The notes below the pieces were generated by a model. The model had not been told where the DNA came from. It did no database searches and saw nothing but the letters and a program-made list of their open reading frames with translations. Shown in pieces: positions 11,561 to 23,472 of a stretch of DNA of 64,000 bases (position 1 is its first letter; the number at the start of each line of letters is the position of its first letter). This DNA is from Pseudisothecium myosuroides (lineage: Eukaryota > Streptophyta > Bryopsida > Hypnales > Lembophyllaceae). The position numbers and the translations under genes were made by a program. Location: NCBI GenBank assembly GCA_951799445.1, contig OX637288.1, forward strand, positions 29,181,288 to 29,245,287, read 5' to 3'.

Positions 11561-12722
11561 TGACCACGTCAAGTCCTATAGTGGGTGTTAAAATAGTCTT
11601 AGACGGCGGAGCTTTGAACCCGTGGAGTGTCACAAGTCCTAAAGTTGGTGTTAAACCCAATTTTACGGCGAAGCTTTGAACCTCCATAGCCTTAGATTCC
11701 AAAGTCTAGTTTCCAAGATCTTTTTGGAAAAGTCCAGAGTTTAGCTTTCAAGATTGGTTACGAGTTTCTAGGAAGAGAGTGACCATTCCGTAACACTTAG
11801 CTTAGGTGACCGTTCTAAAAATTTGGGGCCTAACCCCCCGGATGGCAAAGCTTCGATCCTAGCCCTAACCCTCTACTAAAAATCCAATTTAAGTTGTGTT
11901 AGTGGGTTCCCCTAAGGGAACCCAGTTGTGTGGATTTTTGGGAAGGCCAGCCAGTACCTCGGACCAGCATACAGCCAGCATACCGGACCAGCATACCAGC
12001 CAGCATACAACAGCATATCGGACTGGCAGCCAGCCATACAGCATCGGGCAGTCAGCTTGACTGAACTAAACATCAGCATCGGGCTAGTCAGCTTGGCTGG
12101 ACTGAATCTAAACTATTGGATTTCCAGACTTAAACGGGACAATGCCCTGCGGGGCCCCAACCACCTTTTTTTCTTGATTTTTTGATCTTTTAAAGTCTGA
12201 AATTTTGGAATCCAGTTGGGGAGAGGAAAAATTCAAATTGGAACTTCAAAAACACAAGAGAAAAGGGGAGGGAGAAATAGAGGTTGCCACTCCACGCGCC
12301 ACCTGCACAAAAACATCCTATCCAACCTGCATCACCACTCACACCTACACATAATGGAAGGAGATTAGGAATGGAGAAGAAGAAGTAGGCAAGGAAGGGA
12401 GAGAGACGATAAATAGTGCCTAGCTAAGAGATTAGGTAGGAAATCTAGAAGAACTCTTTGCAACCGTTGGGAGGAGGATTAGGATGACACAAAGTAAAGT
12501 TGCGTAAGAGGGTAGGAGGCTCATTAAAATTTCACGAAGTTTGAGACTAGAAGCGTAAGACCACCATTACCACGGTTGGTGGAATAGTTCAAGAGTAGAA
12601 GGAAGAGGAGGAAAGAAAAGAAAGGAGGAAGGGAAAGAGGGAGTTTAGATCAAGAAAAATTATAATATTTTCTAAATAAGCGATGAGCTTGGAAAAAATT
12701 CAAAACAAAGCCAAAGACTACC

Positions 12723-12785
12723 ATGGAGCGTGAGGACGTACACGTGGACGTGGACGAAGTTATTTCCGACACCGGTAGTGAAGAG
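12723..12785 (+). CDS. 21-codon LTR-encoded start exon with splice donor (LTR2 copy 3)
   Basis: ATG in an ACCATGG context, 21 codons starting MEREDVHVDVDEVISDT and ending in GAG, immediately followed by GTGAGT at 12786. It differs from copy 1 by only a few residues and keeps frame, length and donor. Unspliced reading stops a few codons later (TGA). Same inference as at 8384-8446. Confidence 0.55.
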
Positions 12786-13019
12786 GTGAGTTTTTGATTT
12801 AATCTTTGATGTTTCTCCCTAATTAGCATTTATTTTCCTAATCAGCCCTTAGAGTGTGATTAGCATCCGAGATTAGTGCAAATTAGAAGTTTAGATTCAA
12901 AAAGTTATAGATTAGGAATAGAGGTTTCCAAAAACATATTACACTTCGGATTTGGCTTTAAATCGACCGCGTTAGGCTAAGTTAAGCGGTAGGGGGTAGG
13001 ACGGAAGAATTTTGAGTAA

Positions 13020-13940
13020 AAAATTCATCCCAAAAGAACCATGGACGGAACTTAGGGGTTTAGATTAGGAAGAGAATTTAGGATTAAAATTAGGGATTAA
13101 TCAGCAGTTAGAATTAGAGTCAATTTACATTTTTATTTCTTAAAGTTAAATTTCTAAGGTTGAAATCTAGAGTTAACTTTGGGAAGTTAAAAAGTAGAAT
13201 TAATTTGGAAGTTTAACTTAGGGGGTTAAAATTTCCAAGTGAAACCTTAGGGTAGTTTAGAAAAGGAAGTTAGGGTTAATTAGGAGTAAAAAATCCGAGT
13301 AAGAAGTAGAAATTAAAAGTGAAAACTTTAGACTAAATTTAGGAGGTAGAAATTACGAGTAGAAATAAGAGTTAGATCTTGAAGTTAGAAATACGGAATT
13401 AGAGTGAATGTTAGAGGTCAAAAGCTAGAGCCAAATTTAGAAGTAAAACTTGGAGTAACATTTAGAGTTATTTTAGGATTAAAACAATAGGATTAAAGTT
13501 GGAAGTAGAAAGTCAAAAGTCAAAAGTCAAAAGTTAAGATTAAATTTAAAGGTCAAATTTTAGAGTCAATTGGGAAGTAAAAAATTAGAGTGAAAAACTA
13601 AAAGTAGAAGTGAAAAGTTAGAGGTAGTGGTTAACTTTTAGCGTTAGTTTAGGAGTAAAAACTTAGAGTCAAAAGTCAAAACAAAGTCAAACCGTAGAGT
13701 TAAAATTAGAAGGATAAATTTAGAATAAAATAGGGAAGTAAAAACGTGAAAAGTTAAAGTTAGATTTAGAGGGTTAATCTTAGAGTAGTCTAGAAGTAAA
13801 AACATAGTATTAAAGGTGAAACTCAGAATTACCCTAGAAGGTTAAAACTTGGAAGTTAAGATTTAAAGTTGATTAAGAAGTAAAATCTAGAATTACATTC
13901 AGAAGTTGAAACTTTAGGGATAGCTTTTAAAAGTAGAACT
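13020..13940 (+). repeat. Degenerate purine-rich repeat tract in LTR2 copy 3
   Basis: Same AGTTAGAGTTAAAA-type composition as the tract at 8640-9720, alignable in blocks but with many indels. No open frame of note. Confidence 0.7.
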
Positions 13941-14298
13941 TCTAGGTGGAGTTTTAGAAGTTCATGGAAAGAACATAGGGGTTCCCCTTTTTACGTAGTT
14001 AAGGACGTTAGAAATGACGCCAACTACCCAGTCTACCCTCGACATAGGATAGATAGTTAGGGAGATAGAATTTCACCATCACACCTGAGCATTGCGGTTA
14101 ACTTGTGAGTTACTACATGCATTCTAATTATTCGCTGCCATCCATGACACTTAGGAAACGTTAGCAAAAAAGATCCATTGCTTGGAAGGCACAGTGGACC
14201 GCGCTCGCAACACCCCCATATATTAAAAAAGTGGATAAAGGCATAGAACATGGTCGGTGTTCGCTCTATTACTAAGGGTGGGTAATCTAGCGCCCACA

Positions 14299-15312
14299 AT
14301 GGGAGAGGGCTCATTTGCTTCGAGTATGGCCAGATGGCAACACGAAGTTGGTATCAGCGCCTCATAAGAAAGTGAAGTTGATTATGCATGTGCGTAAGGA
14401 CTTGGGGCACTTTGGAGTGTGAAAAATTCACAACTTGCTTTAAATTCACTATTGGTGGCAAGGTATGCAAATGCAAGTCCAACAACTGGTAGCCAGATGC
14501 ACGGTTTGTGTTAGAATGCATGCATCGTTTAATGCCCCAATGCCTCAGTTACAACCGTTATCAATCATGAAATTGGGCTATAAGTGGAGTTTGGACTTTG
14601 CAAGGCCATTGCCAGTGACACCACACCACAACAAGTATGTGTTGGTGATGATTGAACATTTTTCTAAATGGATTGAGTTGGTGGCATTGCTTAACAAGTT
14701 CAGTGAATGGGCAGTTTATCCATTTTTAAATCATATTTTGAATTGTTTTGAAGTTTTGGCAGATGTATTGACCGACCCAAGACGTGACTTTGAAGTTTTA
14801 AGTAAACAAGTGATGATTGATGACTGCACTACTTTAAGAGATCACTCCAAAGCAGATGGATTAGCGGAGCGCATGGTGCAAATTGTTAAGAGGGGAGTTT
14901 GAAAGTATAGCTTGAAGAAGGGGCATCATAGATATTGGGACTTACGGTTACCGTAGATAGCATTGGCTATCAGTTTAATAAGCAAACTTCTCTAGCTTTT
15001 TTTCACCCTATTATTTATTGTTTGGGCGCCATCCGGTTTTATCAATGGCTATCAAACAAGATGCAGACAAAATATTGGATAACATGGATAATCCAAATAT
15101 GTGAGCACGCGTATGCGAGCAATGTGAAAATTTGTACAAGAGGGTGATGCCAATGGCTTTAAAAAACCTTTCTATTGTGCAACATAGAAACACTCTGCGT
15201 TATGCCACAATACAAGGAGGGGGCTACAGGCCTCAAGTTTAACGTTTTTTGCCCAGAGCCTATGTCTATTTGCAGTAGACAATATTAACCACACTCGACA
15301 AGACAGTAGGGC
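14299..15312 (+). pseudogene. Gypsy integrase remnant (older element), 5' part
   Basis: Translation in pieces gives a Ty3/gypsy integrase. An HHCC-type zinc-binding part lies near 14375-14525 (KDLGHFGV, IHYWWQG, CTVC). The core domain in the 14465-14902 ORF has D in WSLDFARP, D in LTDPRRDF and E in ADGLAERM. Frame breaks follow; the region after 14903 still resembles the post-core part. The element is different from, and more decayed than, the gypsy element at 26966-44919. It is interrupted on the left by LTR2 copy 3 and on the right by solo LTR1 copy B, and continues at 18815. The last five bases, 15308-15312 (AGGGC), are the target duplication. Confidence 0.85.
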
Positions 15313-16518
15313 TGTCACAGCACAGAGTAAGCGAATTCCCTATTATACTCCCAAAAACCACTTTAAAGCATAACAAAATGACTCTAAAGATCGAACCCAT
15401 GAGATTCTGTGAAGTGTCTAGCACTATTTCCAACTTAAGCTCAGCCAGTATCCAATTTCTACATTCCGGTCCTAGATCTAAAACCGGAAACAACAACACA
15501 CCGAAAACAACGACCAGACCTCTCTCTATTTCTTCCGGTCTGTCAAGCTATTCGGTCCTGTAAAACCACCACAACCCAGGATCCTCCAATTTCTGATCCT
15601 GGAACTCCTCTGGACCGATCCGATCCGGTCCGGTCCTCTCACACGTACTCTTACTCCACTGCGGTTTAGTTTTGCCTCTGTTTCACCATCAGAGGGTTCG
15701 CCGCTTGCTTTTGAAAGTGGCAGGCCCGCCACTCCTTCCGTGACTTATAGTGGCTGAAGACCCACTTCTCTAATCCACTACCTCCTACACTAGCGCGGAT
15801 CCGGTTTGATCTCTCACAGCCACCCGGACAACGATCCGGTTTGCAGGTCACACAAAGACCCCCCGTACGATCCTCTCATACTACAACGACCTTGATGCCA
15901 AGTTCCCTCCGTGCGGAGTTAGGTGGTTACAAGCGAATTCGTCCGTTCCAACATCAACTAAAGTCCTTCCGTTTACCAACTAGGGCAGCGAGACCTCACG
16001 GGAGATCGGACACTCAACCGGATTTCCTATCCAGGAGTTCTAGCGCGTTTAAGGACTCCTTCCCTATCCGCCTAGCCTAACAACGGTTTTCTCGCCCGGA
16101 ATCGTGAACTGTAGAGGCGCTGAGGAACTGAAATCCGCTCCTAACACTTAGAATACCCACTCACATACACATAAGAGCAAAACAAACACACCAAGGGGAG
16201 AAATCTCTCTAGAATCTGCATACATTTTCCTAACTCCTCACCAAAACAGCCCTGCCACGCGCGGGAGAGATGTACAACAAGGAATCAATAGAAAACACAC
16301 AAAAATTCAAGGGGAAAAGACTCGCAGTCTCCTTCGCAAAGACTGACTATATACATTTTAAAACTCAAAAGTCAACATAAAGCGGCCCGGAAAGTCCGCG
16401 CGGAACTTTCGGTCCCCGCCGAGCCGGCCAGACCGGAAAACATCCGATCCAGACCAGACACATCCGGATCAAATCCGGTCCGGTCCTAACTAACAAATAT
16501 TTACAACTAAAATCCTAA

Positions 16519-18294
16519 CTATCCTACCATAACCGGATCTACTCCTTGATCCGTTTCTTCGTCCATGACTTCGTCTTCGCCTTGGTGTACGCTCTGATCT
16601 TGATCCTCACCCTGATCTGGGGTCAGATCCATACTTTGATCTTTCCCCGGGTTCAGTGTGGGACTTCTGGGCGGGTCCGTTCCAAGCTGCTCGAAAACGT
16701 CCGTCAGGTTCCGGTTCCGGTTCCGCTCCCCTGTTTCACGTTCTGGAAGATCCGGTGACGAATCCAGGTTGATGGTGTGCGCGAGCTTCCTCCCACTCTT
16801 CTTGAACTGGGGAGTTTGATCCTTTCCTTCCGTTGGAATGCCCACATTCGGAAAAGATCCGGGCATCGAAAGGTCGGACAAATGGAACGACCGTGACAGC
16901 GTCACTCCGTTCAGCTTCCTGCTGCTCTCCTCCATCCGGTTTGCAGCCCCTCGCGCTTCCATCATGACTAACTCTACCTTTTCGGAGTAGTCCGTCAAAA
17001 TCCGGACCAACCTGGTCCCGGATATCTTATTCTCCTTGAGAACTCCCTCATCAAACAACTTTGACTTGGTGATGGCCTCTCCGGTTGCTCCGAATGTGGC
17101 CTTCACGTCCTCCGCTACTTTCCGGGTAGCCTCTGCCATCTCCCGGGTGGTAGCCATGTCCTCCTTGAGGAGCAACATTTCCGTCTTCAACGACTCGTTC
17201 TCCTCCTGGAGTCGTCAGATCTCCGCTTCTTGCTTCCGGATCTCATCCGGGCTGGAGATAAAATCCGCAACCACTCCCGCCAGGTTGCTGTCTGCTGGTG
17301 CTCCCACCAGCTCGTTGATCTGATTGAGAATCAGCTTCTTCACCGTCCAGTCTGCTCGCACATCACTCAGGATGTTGACCAGCTGGTTGAACGGATCCGT
17401 CGGATCCGATCCGGAAGGACCCGGTTCTTCAGAAACCGGTTTCTTCCCTGGGTTGGAGGTCTCACCCGGAGGGGTTGGGGTTCCTCTCCGGTGAGGAGGC
17501 GTTGTCTTCTGCCGCTTGTGTTGCGGCCGGTGTAGCTCCTCCTCTTCCTCTTCTTCCTCCTCGGAACCGGATACTTCTTCCTGTTCTTCTTCTTCCGATT
17601 CCGATTCTCCATATTTCAGGAGTGACTCCTGCATCTTCCACTCCTTCTCCTCCGTATCCGTGAGGAGTTGATTGTGCTTGTATAGATGGACGAGGTAGGG
17701 ACTCAACGGAGTCGGTCTACTTCCTCCGATCTTCGGAATTAGACGGTTGACCAGGTCAAATAAAATCCTGGCCCAGTCTACTTTCCGTTCCCCGCTCAGG
17801 GCTCCGAAAATGAGGTTTCCGATGGCGATGGTCACCCTCGTTGGCTTGTCCGGGTGGATGATCGGAACCAGGAACTGGAGAAGGTTCCGATGCCGGTCGT
17901 CCAGACAATCGGCGACCGCATGCCCATCCTTGGAGTCCACGTTGCACCGGAACTTCCCTCGCGTGTAACCCTCCTTCGAGGAGGCCATCCCTTGACCTCC
18001 TGACCGGAATTCATACACGGCCTTCCACATCTCCTCCGTCCAGCTGCCCGGACTTCCGCGGAGAGTTTTGTCAAACTGATTGGAGAGCCTTCCGAGCAAC
18101 TCTCAAATCATCTGCTCCTCCCTAAACCCCCAGGGTTTATCGATCAGTCCTCCGCAGCCCATCTTGGCCAGATCCTCTATCAAGTTGTCCTTTTCCTTCT
18201 CGTCCGTTGGAATAACCAGACACACCTTCCGGAGTTTCATTTCTGTTGCGGAGGAACTGGACGGCCCTGCTCTACTCTTGCGGAGCTGAGGCAT
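16519..18294 (-). pseudogene. LTR-resident acidic coiled-coil ORF, copy B with two stops
   Basis: Same protein family as 45680-47449, about 95% identical by eye, starting at ATG 18294 (MPQLRKSRAG). Only two lesions are seen: TGA at 18105-18103 and TGA at 17217-17215. In both places copy C has CGA (Arg), so each is a single C-to-T change at a CpG. All other blocks are retained: the conserved N-terminal domain, the acidic run (SESEEEEQEE), the basic patch HKRQK, the coiled coil and the DQG tail. It is therefore a recently inactivated copy. Its TATA box is still present upstream. Confidence 0.9.
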
Positions 18295-18570
18295 GGACAC
18301 GAACTGTGCTAACCGGATCCTGACTGTGGCTACCTTTCTCTCTCCTAGCCGCACGTCCCGTTTCTCACCTTTGCTCTTCCGATCTCAACCGGAATACCTC
18401 TAAATTTGCAACGCACACTAAAGCGCTGCGCGCCCTAACACACTAATATGCACACACAAACCAACTCAAAACAAGAAAGCAAAACGCTGGGAAGAGAGGC
18501 TAAGTACGCGCTGGAGCGAGATTTCCGCAAATGAAGATTGAAAAAAAGTGGCCACTGGATTGGTCAGCCC

Positions 18571-18578
18571 ATATATAG
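18571..18578 (-). promoter_or_regulatory. TATA box of LTR1 copy B
   Basis: ATATATAG on the plus strand; TATATATGGGC on the minus strand in the same position as in copy C (45397-45404). It lies about 280 bp upstream of the ORF ATG. Confidence 0.6.
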
Positions 18579-18814
18579 TCTGATCTGTCATCATGACCAA
18601 ATCCGTTCCTGATCCAATCCGTTCCAACTCAGATCCGCTCCAATTCTAATCCGGTTCAGATTCAGATCAAATCCGGATTGTCATCTGTTCCGTTCCATTA
18701 GTTAATTTCTGGTTATCGGTTACCTCCTGCTTGAATCCGGATCCCAGATCACGGTTTCCGTTCCAAGATTTAGATAACTTACAAAAAACCAAAAATTTAC
18801 CTTGCGACAAGGGC

Positions 18815-18960
18815 GTATTATTTTACGAGTGCATGAGGTGCTCAAGTCGGGTGTGTTGCTCTTGGAGGGTCGTGATGGCAAGATCTTGCCAAAATGCTTG
18901 AATTTCCTTCAAGTTGGTGAATATGCTAATACTTGTTTGATTAGACATCTTCCAACCTTC
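18815..18960 (+). pseudogene. Gypsy integrase remnant, C-terminal part
   Basis: Directly after the AGGGC duplication the frame resumes with residues like RIILRVHEV, SGVLLLEGRDGK and ILPK. This is the segment expected downstream of the integrase core in gypsy elements whose C-terminus reads R-x-RVxEVxxSGVLLLEG. It continues the remnant at 14299-15312 once LTR1 copy B is removed. It fades into AT-rich sequence after about 18960. Confidence 0.65.
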
Positions 18961-19492
18961 ACAATACAAACCTGAACTAAGTTTACTAAGATTTTGTTAT
19001 TCTTTATCTTGTTTTACTTGCTTCTTGAATTTCAGAATAGGTATTGAATAGAGTGATGCGTCTTTATCCTGGTCTATAATATGTTAGTATTTTTGGAAAA
19101 ATTCATTCCTAATCAATCTATGAGTTTGAGACAACATTTTTTGAAAGGCAAACTTTTAAAATAGAATCAACTACAACTAAAGCATTAATTCCATTTTTTT
19201 TTCTTATATGAGTGATATTAATCAAGTCTAGTAGGAATTAGTCAAGTCTAACTCATAAAATTACGTATTGTAGGTTTGCAGCAGAATATCTTCTAGAGGA
19301 GCTCAACACCATCCAGTTGATAATGAACTCAAAATTGGAAACAGTCAAACAAAGGTGAATTTTTTTGGAAGATTGAACGGTATTAAAAATCGGTATGCTT
19401 TCAATTTTGTTTCAATTCCAAGACACGGACAATTGATGAAATTATTAGACGTGGACATTATAATCACAGGGAGCTTACACCACTAGTTCAGC
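18961..19492. other. AT-rich stretch, nothing recognised
   Basis: No open frame, repeat or mobile-element end that I can support. It may be further decayed tail of the old gypsy element. Confidence 0.4.
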
Positions 19493-19496
19493 TTAA

Positions 19497-20861
19497 CCTT
19501 TAAATGCCCAAGGCATTTTTTCTAGCTCCAAAACCACTGAAACTACCATTTCTACTATAATCACTCAAGAAACCAAAAAAATCATTTTTCTTAAGAATCA
19601 AATTGTAGAATCTTATACTTCACTTGTTTCAAATTATGTGGTAAAATTTTCATGAAGTTTGATTGTACAGATTGGAAGATATTAGCATTTGAAGTTGGAA
19701 AAATAAGTTTTTTTGAATGTTGGCCTGCAATTTCAAATGACTTTGATCGCCATTTGTGGAAACTTTTTGCACTATAGAATATACATTAGAAGAATTTTGA
19801 GGCCTCTAAGACACTGCAAGTTATTAGGCCCTAGGAACTCTAGGAACGCCCTGGGAACAGTAATCTGACATAGTCACGAGAGTGCTACGTCAGAAAATTA
19901 AAAAAAAAAATAATAATAATAATTTTTAATATTTTTATTTATTTATTTATAATATTTATAATATTTAATTTAATTATTTTAATATTCTGACTATTCCCAA
20001 CTGCGAAAATAGTCTTGAAACGGCCCTTTGCAGCCCTCAAATTTCTTCTAATGAATTGAATGTATTCTTACTTTTTAATTCTAATTAAATTTTAAATGAT
20101 TTAAATGTTTAATTTTGTTTTTTATTGCCATTTTTGTTTCTTGTACTTAATAACACAACAAAATGAATTAAGAATTGAAAAAATGAAAAACAATATGAAA
20201 AATATTCCTCGTCTCCACCTTCTATTATCCTATACTTAATGTTAAAAGGGAGAAAAATAATCTAATTTTCATTTAAATTTTATTTTGAACAATTGAATTG
20301 AGAATCGTAATTAAAAAATTTAGAAAAAAACACTTGATTTTCATTCATTAAATAGCTCTAACTCTCTAAGATGGAATTAAAACACCATAATCCCAATGGT
20401 GAGATTGTTCTTGCAAACAAGCTTAACCTTGTCAAAAAAAAAGTTGATATCTTTTGAAAATTGCATCCAAAAATGAATTCTATAAATTGTTTTTTGAAGA
20501 AAATGCTTAGATTGCCCAAAAAACAAGATTGTCCACAACATTCTCATTATTAGTCTAAATAGAATGAATCAAAGCTTTAGATGTAGACAAAAATATAATC
20601 TTCTAAAACATATTAAAAATTTTAAAAAATCATTTTTTTGTATTTTTTTTGTTTTGCTTGACGAATTGCTTTAAAGGCTTCGGATGGCATAATTTTTGCT
20701 CCTAGGCACAAATTGAAAAAAAATTATATACATATATATTTAGAAAGCTAATGTGATTTCCTATCTTAAAAAAAATTCAAAAAATCAAGTCAAAATTTGA
20801 GGTCACTTGAGTCTGTCCCAAATCCCAAATGTCCTTGAAGGAGACTTTGGTCCTTTAGGGG
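19497..20861 (+). mobile_element. TTAA-flanked non-autonomous element P1 (piggyBac-like)
   Basis: Flanked by TTAA at 19493-19496 and 20862-20865. Left end CCTTTAAATGCCCAAGG and right end, read inward, CCCCTAAAGGACCAAAG: 12 of 17 positions match. The interior is AT-rich without an ORF and shares blocks with P3 and P4, for example the TCTCATTA...AATGAATCAAA block. It contains a (TAA)n tract near 19907. TTAA targets and CCCTAAAG-type ends suggest piggyBac mobilisation. Confidence 0.5.
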
Positions 20862-20865
20862 TTAA

Positions 20866-21348
20866 GGATTTTAGGCTACAATCTCAATTTGATTCTGTTG
20901 CATGAAAAGTATAGAAATTGAGGGTTTAGGCTTGATTCAGCCTATAGAACAGCATCAAATCCATATTCAGTCTCCTACTCCTAGTGCACTTCTAGCTTGT
21001 TCTTTGCACGGCAATTGTTTTTTTTCTTGGATGGTCTTGTATGCTGTTGGCTTATGGAGTTTGTGTTTTTGTTGTAGATGTACGAGGATATTGTTGGATC
21101 GTTAGAGTTTTGGTTTTAATCATGGATGTTATTCAATTTTTTAAGGCGGGATGTTGCTAAATTCTTGTGCCGCCCTAGAATTTGTGTTTTTGTTGTCACT
21201 TTACTAGGTTTGCTGCAAATAATTGAATTATTGCTTTAGTCGTGGATGTTGTTGAGTTCTCTAGATGTTAAAGTGTTTTTTTTGGCGTCATTGCTTCGTA
21301 GAATATTGCTGCTAATTTGGTCTAAATTGCTTGAATCACTATCGTCAC
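20866..21348. other. Spacer, nothing recognised
   Basis: Short chance ORFs only (for example 20902-21105). No supported feature apart from the 8-bp flank of the next MITE. Confidence 0.4.
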
Positions 21349-21615
21349 CAGGGCTTTTTTTTTCATTTTTGAAGAAGTGCCATAGTGGCGATATAAAATG
21401 TTATAGTGGTGCTCCAAATTGCAACATTCATCCACTTATTGAATGTATAGTATGGTTTTCATCCACAATTAGGCAATTTTATCTAATATCTTTTTTAATT
21501 TCAAAGTCGTCTGGCAATTTCATCCAATTTTTTTGGCATTTTTTATAACCTTTTTTAGCCAGATTTTTTTTTTCTGGTGCAATCTGGCACCAGAAAGCCA
21601 AAAAAAAAAGCCCTG
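21349..21615. mobile_element. hAT-type MITE, 267 bp
   Basis: Terminal inverted repeats CAGGGCTTTTTTTTT and AAAAAAAAAAGCCCTG. They are flanked by 8-bp direct repeats ATCGTCAC (21341-21348) and GTTGTCAC (21616-21623), matching at 6 of 8. CAGGG termini with 8-bp duplications are typical of hAT elements. The interior contains a smaller palindrome around TCTGGTGC...GCACCAGA. No coding sequence. Confidence 0.6.
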
Positions 21616-21877
21616 GTTGTCACTAGGCAATTGTATAGTACACTGATCCACTATGGACTATTACAGTCCTTAGTTGAATGGGGGGGGGTGAAATTTAAAA
21701 AACATTCAAGCCATAGAATATAGAAAAGGATACATATTAATGTTGTATACTTGATTGTCTATAAAATACAAAAGAAATTTTTGCAAAATTGTTATACTCT
21801 ATTTATAAAGGACTTTGAAATGTACTCTTACATATTGTCACAGTTCATAGCATTAAAGATAAAGACTCATTGTTCTA

Positions 21878-22061
21878 CTGTAGAACCTCTCTAAGTTGAT
21901 AGAGTTGGGATTGGTCTGACACATTGAGTTAGAGAGGTTATTACATTAGGGAGGGTCATCATGTTCGTATGTGGTTCATATTGTTAAGTTGGGACCGGCA
22001 ATCAATACTTCCTGACAACTCTTTATTGACTTAGAGGAATCAACTTAGAGAGGTTCCATTA
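21878..22061 (+). mobile_element. pogo/Tc1-mariner-like MITE, 184 bp, copy 1
   Basis: Ends CTGTAGAACCTCTCTAAGTT and the inverted AACTTAGAGAGGTTCCATTA, flanked by TA on both sides (21876-21877 and 22062-22063). It is the same length as, and homologous in inverted orientation to, 61524-61707. TA duplication and AGAACCTC termini suggest the pogo branch of Tc1/mariner. Confidence 0.65.
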
Positions 22062-22063
22062 TA

Positions 22064-22690
22064 TTAGGAATTCAAATATTTTGCAAAAGAAGGAATTATA
22101 TATAAATAAATATATATGTAATCAAATGTCTTGTTTTGAATTATGTAAAGCTATATACCTAAATTTGTAGATATACACTATTTATATATCATTATCTTAT
22201 CAAAAATACTATTGGTTTTGGGAGGTACATTAGACATACTTAAAATCAACTTTACACAAATCTATCTTTTCAAAATAATTGTAATGAGTGTTTCTAAGGG
22301 TGGCCTAACTTTCAATAGAGTTAATTTTTATTATAATTAATTCTACAATCTATTGAAATAAATCAAAATAAGATGTCATTTTTGAAGTGTTTTTTTTAAT
22401 TTTTTAAATTTCTCATGTACCCAAATGTTAGAGAAAAATGGGGCCTCTACGGAGCCGGCAAAGTTTTTTTTTATATAGATATACCAAAGAAATTTCAATT
22501 AAATTTCTTCACACTTTGCTTTAACACACTGATTATAAAGAAATTATAGAAAAAAAATAAAAAAACTTTAGAGATCACATGCAAAAAAATGAATGGACTT
22601 TTATGGATGTATTTTTGCCAACTTTGGTCTACCGTAGTGTGCAATTGCCCCACTGACTTGGTTGTTGTACCTTTGGGTTTTGGATTTCAA
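22064..22690. other. AT-rich spacer, nothing recognised
   Basis: Poly-T and AT-rich DNA without a supported gene or element border. Confidence 0.4.
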
Positions 22691-22694
22691 TTAA

Positions 22695-23260
22695 CCTGTA
22701 AAGTTCCATTGGCCCTATGGGGGCCAAAATGCAACCTTTGGGTAGGCTCATACGATGTCAATATTCATCATAATTTTCTAAAACTTTTTGTAAAGCTAGA
22801 AAAACACATAAGCCTTTTGGAAATATAATTTTTATTTCAATCGGTGCTCAGAAGCAAAAGTTATGGCACAAAAAGTTAAAAACGGAGGTCAGCAGGCAAC
22901 CCAAAAAAAATCACAAAAACTCAAAAAATAATAATTTTTTAATTCCTAAAATATTATATTTTTGTCTGCATTCATTCTTTTTGGACTAGTGATGAGAAAG
23001 CTATGGACAATCTTGTTTTTCAGGCAGTCTAAGGATGTTTTTAAAAAAACAAACTATCCAACTTTGAATGCTAATTTCTTCCAATCCATACGGTCAAATT
23101 TGATGAAATTTTTAACACATGATTTCAGACAAGAAGAATATAAGATCCTATAGTTAGATTCTGGAAAAAAATGTTTATTCTGCTTCTTTAGATGAATGCA
23201 ACAAAAATGGCAATTTTGAGTGGTTTTTGACAAAAAAAATTGGCCTTGGGACTCTAGGGG
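22695..23260 (+). mobile_element. TTAA-flanked element P2 (piggyBac-like MITE)
   Basis: TTAA at 22691-22694 and 23261-23264. Left end CCTGTAAAGTTCCATTGGCC, right end inward CCCCTAGAGTCCCAAGGCC; the TIR is imperfect but alignable. The interior resembles parts of P3 and P4 (poly-A/T rich, GATCCTATAG block). No ORF. Confidence 0.45.
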
Positions 23261-23472
23261 TTAAGTTTTGGGCAAAGCTCAAATCCATGGAGCATGTTGA
23301 CATTGTTAGAATCATGCATGAAGTATATTGCCCTTAGTAGCACACTTCCGGATAACAATTGGGTGCGGGCGTTCATTGACAATTTGATAAGGAATCTATA
23401 TTGGCCCTCTTCCTACATTTGGCAACTACTTGCAAAAAATGGCGTGATGTTGTGTTTGGACAAACTTGTTAA

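Larger units (their letters stand above)
10073..14298 (+). mobile_element. LTR2 copy 3, 5'-truncated in the window
   Basis: Starts abruptly at the equivalent of LTR2 nucleotide 473 (GAGTACAACGGCGAAATC; the complete copy has GAATCCAACGGC) directly after the end of LTR2 copy 1. It runs to a proper LTR end GCGCCCACA at 14298. It contains a mutated TATA (TATTTAAG), three 93-bp units, a short CAGCATAC minisatellite (about 11963-12010), the start exon and a purine-rich tract. The most economical reading is that copy 1 inserted into copy 3, leaving copy 3's first 470 bp beyond the left edge. Confidence 0.85.
15313..18809 (-). mobile_element. Solo LTR1, copy B (minus)
   Basis: A 3497-bp solo LTR in reverse orientation: plus-strand left end TGTCACAGCACAGAG, right end TTGCGACA. 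It has a perfect 5-bp target duplication AGGGC at 15308-15312 and 18810-18814. It keeps a TATA box (TATATATG on the minus strand, about 18571-18578) and an almost intact LTR-resident ORF (18294 down to 16519). Removing it rejoins the old integrase remnant, which confirms the borders. Confidence 0.93.

Noticed and set aside
17367..17612. Arg/Lys-rich ORFs over the Glu-rich stretch (also 4078-4305 and 46362-46595)
   Set aside because: Shifted readings of GAA/GAG runs in the acidic segment of the LTR ORF.
20902..21105. Small ORFs in the AT-rich region (also 22589, 22962, 58620)
   Set aside because: Short, non-conserved between the homologous MITEs, and typical of chance frames.
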